A DNA stretch of 64,000 bases from Nakaseomyces glabratus (lineage: Eukaryota; Ascomycota; Saccharomycetes; Saccharomycetales; Saccharomycetaceae), in NCBI RefSeq assembly GCF_010111755.1, contig NC_088961.1, forward strand, positions 310,001 to 374,000, written 5' to 3'. The notes under the pieces were generated by a model. That model worked only from the letters and a program-made list of their open reading frames with translations. It was not told where the DNA came from and ran no database searches. Within the stretch, counting starts at the first letter, position 1. The number at the start of each line of letters is the position of its first letter. Both the position numbers and the translations under genes were made by a program. Shown one piece after another: positions 58,771-64,000 of this stretch.

Positions 58771-59487
58771 TTTGCCACCTTGGAAACAGAATATTAGCTA
58801 TTTTTAATAGAAATTGGTTAACAACACTGTAATTCTGGAGTATTTGTACTAGGATTGCACTTTCCTGCAAAGTTCAAACTCTAAACGTCCCTTTTAATTA
58901 TCATAGCTTGCACAAATTGACCTTTCTTCATGTAATCATTCCCGGAAAATTCCAAATGAAAGTGATCTGTGTGATTGACCATGACCAAGAACCAATACTT
59001 GGGCGACCATATCAACAATAAAAAAGTTACGAAGTTCTGTATATCGTCAAATAGAAATAAAAAACAATAGCAACTGTATAAGCACAAACCTACCAAACAA
59101 TCCTCTATATTCTTACCACAACTAATATTTTTTAGATTCATGACCAAAGAAAATGGAGGCTGCTTGGAACACAAATACATATAGCATGTTATGTAATGAT
59201 GACATTGAGATAATGTTCAATTATATATAAGCTACTAAATTAATTGTAGATTCTATTGCTAGACTTCTAATCTCTTTTATATTTACCTTGATGGAGTTGA
59301 CATTTTAGAAATATTTTGACAATCTGGTCAAATATTTTTGAAAATTCAACCGAAGAGAACAAAGAATCTATAAAGAACTGAACATATCTTAGTATAGCCT
59401 ACCATATCCTAATATAGCAGTCATTCTTATTATCAGGACCGTTTATCTATCTACTGGGGCAGCATAATTAGAAACTTGCCAACAAAG
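58771..59487. other. Synteny breakpoint spacer GID8-MSP1
   Basis: To the left, gene order follows S. cerevisiae YMR135C; to the right it follows YGR028W. The 717-bp spacer shows no tRNA, LTR or centromere element. An inverted repeat TTTGAC-N6-GTCAAA lies at 59316-59333 in the MSP1 promoter, and a TATATATAA at 59222-59230. One 99-codon ORF is listed separately as dubious. Confidence 0.55.
58881..59180 (-). CDS. Dubious small ORF, 99 codons
   Basis: An ATG-started frame on the minus strand in the breakpoint spacer. The middle is hydrophobic (about 31-67, including FLFLFDDIQNFVTFLLLIW), and the last 30 residues are polar (SGNDYMKKGQFVQAMIIKRD). I do not recognise it. Its stop is 111 bp downstream, in its own direction, from the GID8 start, so it would be in tandem with GID8 and upstream of it. 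It shows no codon bias. It may be a chance ORF; a small membrane protein cannot be excluded. Confidence 0.18.
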   Translation of the reverse strand: MYLCSKQPPFSLVMNLKNISCGKNIEDCLVGLCLYSCYCFLFLFDDIQNFVTFLLLIWSPKYWFLVMVNHTDHFHLEFSGNDYMKKGQFVQAMIIKRDV

Positions 59488-60567
59488 ATGTCTAGAAAGT
59501 TTGATTTGAAAGCCATTGCTGATATTTCTGTACTAGTGGGAACAGGTATATCTCTATACTATTTGATTAATCGGTTACTCAATGATGTCGAGAATGGCCC
59601 CATGTCTGGACGCTCCAAGGAGGCAAGAGAACAGCAATCTCAGAAATGGGATAAATTAGTAGAGCTGAATCCGGACCTTAAGAAAGTTCAATTATCTTCC
59701 TATGAAAGAACAATTTTATCATCGGTAGTTATAGCAGAAGATATAGACGTTACTTTTAATGATATCGGTGGTCTAGACAATGTTATTTCTGATTTACATG
59801 AAAGTGTCATTTATCCTCTTACAATGCCAGAAATATATACAAACAACCCATTACTCAAGGCCCCCAGTGGCGTACTGCTATATGGTCCTCCAGGTTGTGG
59901 TAAGACGATGCTTGCTAAGGCTTTAGCCAAAGAGAGTGGTGCCAATTTCATATCTGTGCGTATGTCAACAATAATGGACAAATGGTATGGAGAATCTAAC
60001 AAAATTGTGGACGCTATGTTTTCCTTAGCAAATAAATTAGAACCTTGTATTATATTCATAGATGAAATCGATTCATTCTTAAGAGAGAGATCATCAACAG
60101 ATCATGAGGTAACAGCAAACTTGAAAGCAGAGTTCATGACATTGTGGGATGGATTATTGAATAACGGCCGTGTAATGATAATAGGTGCTACAAATAGAAT
60201 CAACGATATTGATGATGCATTTTTACGTAGACTACCAAAGCGATTCCTAGTTTCTTTACCAAATATTGAGCAAAGAACAAAGATATTGGAAGTACTGCTA
60301 GGCAATACAGAGTTGGACAAGGCCAACTTTGACCTCAGCTTAATAGCAAAGTGTTCTGGTGGATTATCTGGATCTGATCTGAAGGAATTATGTAGAGAGG
60401 CTGCATTAAATGCGGCTAAGGAAGCTATGAAAGAGAAAAGAAATTTAATACAGAAGGGTCTAGAGGCGACAGAGGTCAAATTAAGACCTTTAACTACCTA
60501 TGATTTCTTAATAAACATGAAAACAATTGAAGCGGTTCAAATGCTATCACAAGCACCACAGGATTAA
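59488..60567 (+). CDS. MSP1: Msp1/ATAD1 membrane-protein extractase
   Basis: A 359-residue AAA ATPase of the mitochondrial outer membrane and peroxisomes that pulls out mislocalised tail-anchored proteins. The start [18 protein letters not shown] equals the S. cerevisiae start; the frame upstream holds only a TTG. One membrane span covers about 11-30. The aromatic pore-loop region [15 protein letters not shown] is at 158-172. Walker A GPPGCGKT is at 133-140 and Walker B IIFIDEID at 188-195 with catalytic Glu193. The arginine fingers lie in FLRRLPKRF. Very high identity to S. cerevisiae Msp1 (362 residues). It starts a second synteny block corresponding to YGR028W-YGR031W. Confidence 0.98.
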   Translation: MSRKFDLKAIADISVLVGTGISLYYLINRLLNDVENGPMSGRSKEAREQQSQKWDKLVELNPDLKKVQLSSYERTILSSVVIAEDIDVTFNDIGGLDNVISDLHESVIYPLTMPEIYTNNPLLKAPSGVLLYGPPGCGKTMLAKALAKESGANFISVRMSTIMDKWYGESNKIVDAMFSLANKLEPCIIFIDEIDSFLRERSSTDHEVTANLKAEFMTLWDGLLNNGRVMIIGATNRINDIDDAFLRRLPKRFLVSLPNIEQRTKILEVLLGNTELDKANFDLSLIAKCSGGLSGSDLKELCREAALNAAKEAMKEKRNLIQKGLEATEVKLRPLTTYDFLINMKTIEAVQMLSQAPQD

Positions 60568-61216
60568 GATCTCTGCCAGGAAATAATTACATAAATGATT
60601 AACTGGGAACTTAAAGAACTAATGTAGTTTTAATAGACTGTCTTTTTGAGTATCTTGATCTTAAAATGACCTATATATTAAATATTCCAAGATCACTAAA
60701 TACGCTACTTTTTTGAAAAGACCTAAAATTTTTCGTGACAATAGTTTCTGGCAAAACTATATAAACTCAATACTCTGTCAATTTTCCCATTACAATCCCA
60801 TTACTTCTATTATCTATCATACGTCCATCTAAAATATAAGTTCATACCGAAAAGAGTGTTAATGATCTGAGCCATTTGCAATTAGATTTTCTGCAGGAGC
60901 AGAAACTGTATTGTTCTAGGCGTTTGCAAGATCATTTTATATTCTGGCAACTTCGAAGATTTATTGTTCTTTACACCGTGGGCAATAGATTCAAAGCGTT
61001 GCCTAAAGTAAACGTGCATATCATTTGTCTAAATACTGACAATGATATCTCATTGAATTTCCATTTTCTAAGATTAAAGGAAAGTAACCTGCGGTACGAT
61101 TCCTTAAGGGAGTCGCTACTACATTTTATTCAATGATACAAAATTATGACCTATACCTCTTGATCTGTAATGCAAAATGTGTCTTATCATGATTATTTAA
61201 AATGTAAAAGATGATA
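60568..61216. other. MSP1-POP6 spacer where ERV1 would be expected
   Basis: S. cerevisiae has ERV1 (YGR029W) here. No CxxC-containing sulfhydryl-oxidase frame exists in any frame of this spacer. A TATATAAA at 60758-60765 points to a plus-strand transcript. The downstream 60861-61126 segment is rich in hairpins and is listed as a candidate RNA. An 86-codon frame at 60876-61136 has no ATG. Confidence 0.55.
60861..61126 (+). ncRNA. Candidate structured non-coding RNA, possibly snR46-like H/ACA snoRNA
   Basis: Four local hairpins follow each other. (I) AATGATC 60861-60867 with GATCATT 60930-60936, TTGCAA 60876-60881 with TTGCAA 60924-60929, and TTTCTGC 60888-60894 with GCAGAAA 60899-60905. (II) TTTAC 60970-60974 with GTAAA 61008-61012, then GGCAA 60981-60985 with TTGCC 60999-61003. 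(III) ATATCATT 61018-61025 with AATGATAT 61041-61048, plus GTC with GAC inside. (IV) CGATTCC 61097-61103 with GGAGTCG 61109-61115. ACA at 61121-61123 is a possible 3' box, with H-box-like AGATTA (61071-61076) and AAAGTA (61005-61010). A TATA box lies about 100 bp upstream. From memory S. cerevisiae has snR46 between ERV1 and POP6, so position fits. I could not match a guide sequence, and the ends are guesses. Confidence 0.4.
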
Positions 61217-61690
61217 TCACGATTGTCTATAAAATTGGTTAGATGCCATTGTTAATTTTTGTGGAGCTTCCTTCTCATCTGCAAGCGATAGAGCTGTTAC
61301 CATGATTGGCACCTTGGTTCTCACCTCTAAAAGTTCATTCTTTTCGGGCTTGATATGTTCAAAACTATGTAATCTATTCCATTGATGTAGTTTAGTATCC
61401 TTAGCAAAGTTTTTCTTCAAGATTTCAACAATGGTCACCATCTTTTGAATATGGTCTCCATACGATGCTATAATCACAAAATTGTTATCCTTTACGTTCT
61501 TCTCCAAACTACTTACTTTGTCCTTAATCTTATCATTCTTTGACACTTTAGTTGTGATATAATTGAATTCTGTATTCGGTTCCCCAAGCATAGTCGGCAG
61601 TATCTGATTCTTTATGTATTCAGAGCATTGTGAGAAGTTACTCAGATCAATTTCAACATTTGTGCCTTCGTATTGCACACGACCTTCCAT
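61217..61690 (-). CDS. POP6: RNase P / RNase MRP subunit Pop6
   Basis: A 157-residue basic protein, a subunit of both RNase P and RNase MRP that with Pop7 binds the P3 arm of the RNA. It is an Alba-like fold. Segments such as NFVIIASYGDHIQKMVTIVE and KVPIMVTALSLADEKEAPQK fit this. Length equals S. cerevisiae Pop6 (158). Sequence is otherwise divergent, so the call leans on length, fold-like pattern and position between MSP1 and IMO32 (YGR030C). Confidence 0.85.
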   Translation of the reverse strand: MEGRVQYEGTNVEIDLSNFSQCSEYIKNQILPTMLGEPNTEFNYITTKVSKNDKIKDKVSSLEKNVKDNNFVIIASYGDHIQKMVTIVEILKKNFAKDTKLHQWNRLHSFEHIKPEKNELLEVRTKVPIMVTALSLADEKEAPQKLTMASNQFYRQS

Positions 61691-61826
61691 AGCTTATTAG
61701 TTGTATAGTGTGTACTGATTCCTGATACTTGCTAGATCTGAGATAGGAGATAAAGATGCAACTTATCCAGTTGTGTTACCATCTGTATATCCTGCATTTT
61801 ATTTATTTTTCACCACTATGTGGGCA

Positions 61827-61844
61827 GCTCATCTCAAGATGAGC
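61827..61844. repeat. Perfect inverted repeat in the POP6-IMO32 promoter
   Basis: GCTCATC-TCAA-GATGAGC, two perfect 7-bp arms around a 4-base spacer, in the 280-bp divergent promoter. GATGAG is the core of the PAC motif in both orientations, although the preceding GC of full PAC (GCGATGAG) is replaced. Confidence 0.85.
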
Positions 61845-61970
61845 CAACTCGTAGAAAACAATGCACAACCTATTTCACTTTGTACAGGAAAAAACCATTA
61901 TAAATGATAGTAGAATGCAAGTTGCAGAAAGTGTGTAGAAGCAACAATCGCAGGTACCACTACAGACAAG

Positions 61971-62816
61971 ATGATAGCGCCATTGTTAAGGAAGTATAGC
62001 TCACAGGCCAGTGCACTCCAATTGGCATATGACCACTTACCAGGCAAAAACAGCCAACTATCACCTGTGGTTATTCTTCATGGTTTGTTCGGAAGTAAGC
62101 TTAATAACAGGACGATTGGCAGAGGAATCAACAGCAATCTAGGCAGGGATGTATATTTAGTTGATCTACGTAACCATGGCAGCTCACCTCAATCGCCAAT
62201 GCATGACTACCAGTCCATGAGACTTGACCTGGAAAAGTTTGTCGACGATCATAAGCTGGAAAACCCTATAGTCATGGGCCATTCAATGGGTGCTAAGGTC
62301 GCTATGCAAGCATGCCTGTACAACCCAAAGAGATACAAGATGCTCATAAGCATAGAAAATGCACCAGTGAATGTGATGCCCAATGGTAAATTTGTTCAGT
62401 ATATTGACCTGTTAGAGAGACAAGTGGGCCATCAAGTGACTTTGAAAACCGTGGAGGAGCGTCTATCCAAGCTAGAGAAGAATGAGCTGGTTTTGAAATT
62501 CCTCATGACGATGCTGCGCCGTGACCGTGAAGGTGCAATCGAAAGCAAGTTACCGCTGGGAATACTCAGAGAAGCGATTGTCAAAGGCAAGATATCAGAG
62601 TGGGATGTTAAGGACAGACGATACAATGGGCCCAGTTTATTCATACGAGGCACCGAATCTGCATACATCGCTGACGAGTACATAGTACCCATCTCTACAT
62701 ACTTCCCTAACTTCGAATTAAGAGACGTAAAAGGTGGACACTGGATAAACGTCGAGAACTCCTCCGCGTGCATAGAATACATCTCTGAATTCATCGATAG
62801 AAAGGAGGACATATAA
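61971..62816 (+). CDS. IMO32: Mitochondrial alpha/beta hydrolase Imo32 (ABHD11-like)
   Basis: A 281-residue alpha/beta hydrolase. A short presequence MIAPLLRKYSSQAS suits mitochondrial import; Imo32 is known as an Oct1-processed matrix protein in S. cerevisiae. The oxyanion-hole region VVILHGLFGS, the nucleophile elbow GHSMG at 103-107 (Ser105), and the C-terminal catalytic His257 in GGHWINVENS are visible. LVDLRNHGSSPQS is a family signature shared with human ABHD11. It is about 60 residues shorter than the 342-residue S. cerevisiae protein. The gene corresponds to YGR031W. A long antisense ORF overlaps its 3' half. Confidence 0.93.
   Translation: MIAPLLRKYSSQASALQLAYDHLPGKNSQLSPVVILHGLFGSKLNNRTIGRGINSNLGRDVYLVDLRNHGSSPQSPMHDYQSMRLDLEKFVDDHKLENPIVMGHSMGAKVAMQACLYNPKRYKMLISIENAPVNVMPNGKFVQYIDLLERQVGHQVTLKTVEERLSKLEKNELVLKFLMTMLRRDREGAIESKLPLGILREAIVKGKISEWDVKDRRYNGPSLFIRGTESAYIADEYIVPISTYFPNFELRDVKGGHWINVENSSACIEYISEFIDRKEDI
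62432..62812 (-). CDS. Antisense ORF nested in IMO32, possible NAG1 counterpart
   Basis: From the ATG at 62812 an open frame of 126 codons runs antisense to the IMO32 3' half; the frame is open further upstream but begins at GTG. S. cerevisiae carries NAG1 (YGR031C-A, 163 residues, cell-wall related) antisense inside the same gene. The translation is Ser/Met-rich (SSFLSMNSEMYSMHAEEF). I cannot recall the Nag1 sequence well enough to compare. Frames opposite to a constrained gene are often open by chance, so this is tentative. Confidence 0.3.
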   Translation of the reverse strand: MSSFLSMNSEMYSMHAEEFSTFIQCPPFTSLNSKLGKYVEMGTMYSSAMYADSVPRMNKLGPLYRLSLTSHSDILPLTIASLSIPSGNLLSIAPSRSRRSIVMRNFKTSSFFSSLDRRSSTVFKVT

Positions 62817-64000
62817 TATATATAGCGATACGCGAAAAGAGACGCTGCTTTTACCACTAGTCACTACAGTTTATTAAACGCGTGCAATGAATGTACTGTA
62901 AATATCATAAGCAGTGGAACAAGCCCACAAGTAGAAATATATTCCAGGTGATTTGGACTTAGACGCCTTCAGGTTTTCTTTGCCACTTCAAGGATTTAAT
63001 ACTACAATATCCGTAGATCATAGCCTCTTTTGGGCTCGGTGTTTGTCCTGTACCCAATGTGTGTATGGGGTTAGGGGTGTTACTATCTCTGTGGAACCTG
63101 AAGTATCGAGCTTCACACCATGGATGTGTATGACTCGAGCTGCCATACAGATATCGCAGAAGATAGGAAGGTCGTGCGGGAGGGAAAGGTCTGGATCAAT
63201 ATATTTTCCTAATTAGGAATGTTCGCTGAATAGCTAGCTCTCTTAAATGCTGGGTAACAAGATTGCTAAAAATAGGAGTTGGTTGTACGTGAAAAGCAGC
63301 AATTATTGCTTTTTCTCAATCTGTGTATCTCCCGTACCTAGTATCGAATTTCTGGATTACTCTTTTTCTTTCTGCTGTATGAAGAGAGTGGCGCAGCAAA
63401 CTCAGCATATTCTATGTAGTGCACCGATGTTCTGTTTACTTCCTCCATTCATCTCTTCGCCATCTATCCGTGCAAGGAGTATTCGCACTCAGTTTCTCCG
63501 GTACTGCTGTAACTCCAGCTCTGCTGACTATTTTGTTTTCTTTTGCAGGACTCGTAGATCCTGCTTAAGCTTCAGCCACCATCCCCTCTTTTTTTCCACT
63601 CTCTCTCTCTCACTTTCTTCTGTTGTTGCATCTGCCTCAAAGAAGCGACAACAATGCTTTGCCGTGCTAAGAAAAGGTAGCACATCGCAACATTTTGCTA
63701 CGCTCTTGGTTATTGTTTACGGAGCTAAGTGATGGGCTGTGCCACCCATAACTTTCCCTAACTTGCCTTCGTGATTTGTGTGGAGAAGAAAATATTGATA
63801 CTCATTTAAATGGTGTTTTGGTGTGAAGTTTTTCGTGAGTCGCCCTCCCTTTCCTCCGCTCATTCCTCTTTCGATTCCTATTCTCCGCCGGATTATCACT
63901 GGTATCGTGCCGACGGAACACACACAAACCACCGCACAAGCACAAAGTGAGGGTAGCCTTTGGACAGAAAAAAGCCAAAGGAGTCGTCTTTTGTCCCACT
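62817..64000. promoter_or_regulatory. Long right-edge promoter region, probably of an FKS2/GSC2-type gene
   Basis: No supported gene lies after IMO32. In S. cerevisiae the next gene is GSC2/FKS2 (YGR032W), which has a long regulated promoter. ACGCGT (MCB) is at 62878-62883, a G-rich Rap1/telomere-like stretch at 63058-63083, a perfect calcineurin-response element at 63388-63395, and CT-rich tracts around 63590-63625. A 161-codon ATG ORF (63247-63732) is Cys/Ser-rich and looks random. Confidence 0.5.
63388..63395 (+). promoter_or_regulatory. Crz1-type CDRE GTGGCGCA
   Basis: An exact match to the calcineurin-dependent response element GNGGC(G/T)CA. S. cerevisiae FKS2 is a classical Crz1 target, so the site supports the view that the region is an FKS2-type promoter. 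Binding is inferred. Confidence 0.45.

Noticed and set aside
58771..59487. tRNA, LTR or centromere at the synteny breakpoint
   Set aside because: No B-box-like GGTTCGA, no LTR-type ends and no CDEI/CDEIII motifs were found by eye.
60876..61136. 86-codon frame between MSP1 and POP6
   Set aside because: No ATG in the open frame; the same DNA folds into perfect hairpins and is better read as a possible RNA gene.
63247..63732. 161-codon ATG ORF near the right edge
   Set aside because: Cys/Ser/Phe-rich translation of CT-rich DNA, no recognisable domain, no codon bias, and it lies in a probable promoter.

Overview
The window is a gene-dense, mostly AT-rich budding-yeast (Saccharomycetaceae) chromosome segment. 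From left to right its genes match the order and strand of the right arm of Saccharomyces cerevisiae chromosome XIII almost one for one: YMR102C, YPK1/2, PGM2, YKU80, SPG4, ILV2, MYO5, HFD1, MED11, FOL3, YMR114C, MGR3, SPC24, ASI1, NCW1-like, PKR1, EPO1, STO1, DLT1, SAS2, ECM16, POM152, DPI35, RRB1, JLP2, REC114, ERG29, GID8. None of the genes that sit around the duplicated copies on S. cerevisiae chromosome XI (YPK1, PGM1, MYO3, DGR2) are interleaved. This single-track order points to a species that diverged after the whole-genome duplication. A relative of the Candida glabrata / Nakaseomyces group is plausible, but the sequence alone does not fix the species. All assignments rest on recognising protein motifs and on remembered gene order; no database was searched.

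Region by region: 1-11,340 holds the truncated WD40 gene YMR102C, the AGC kinase YPK, phosphoglucomutase and the Ku80/SPG4 divergent pair, whose coding DNA is strikingly GC-rich. 11,757-20,182 holds ILV2, MYO5 and HFD1. 20,835-32,033 holds small and medium genes for Mediator, folate, DNA-protein crosslink handling, i-AAA protease, kinetochore and inner-nuclear-membrane quality control. 32,461-51,793 holds large genes: EPO1, the intron-containing cap-binding gene STO1, SAS2, the rRNA-processing helicase ECM16, the nuclear-pore protein POM152 and DPI35. 52,004-58,770 holds RRB1, JLP2, REC114, ERG29 and GID8. Between 58,771 and 59,487 the chromosome XIII order breaks and switches to a block matching S. 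cerevisiae YGR028W-YGR031W: MSP1, POP6, IMO32. The last 1.2 kb looks like a long promoter, probably of an FKS2/GSC2-type glucan synthase gene starting beyond the window. ASC1, SHH3, ADE17, RPL15B, EUC1 and ERV1 are absent from their expected positions.

The most interesting unexplained signals are the following. A 266-bp hairpin-rich, ORF-poor stretch between MSP1 and POP6 (60,861-61,126) looks like a structured non-coding RNA, possibly the snR46 counterpart. A perfect back-to-back pair of Pdr1/Pdr3-type elements lies upstream of YMR102C, and another single one lies upstream of HFD1. A cluster of URS1-like meiotic elements with a TATA box lies in the oversized MED11-FOL3 spacer. In the STO1 intron the only canonical branch point lies 256 nt before the 3' splice site that keeps the reading frame, with a closer unused AG. 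Several promoters carry clear regulatory logic: PAC/RRPE at ECM16 and RRB1, Leu3/Gcn4 at ILV2, STRE at PGM2, URS1 at REC114 and a Crz1-type element near the right edge.
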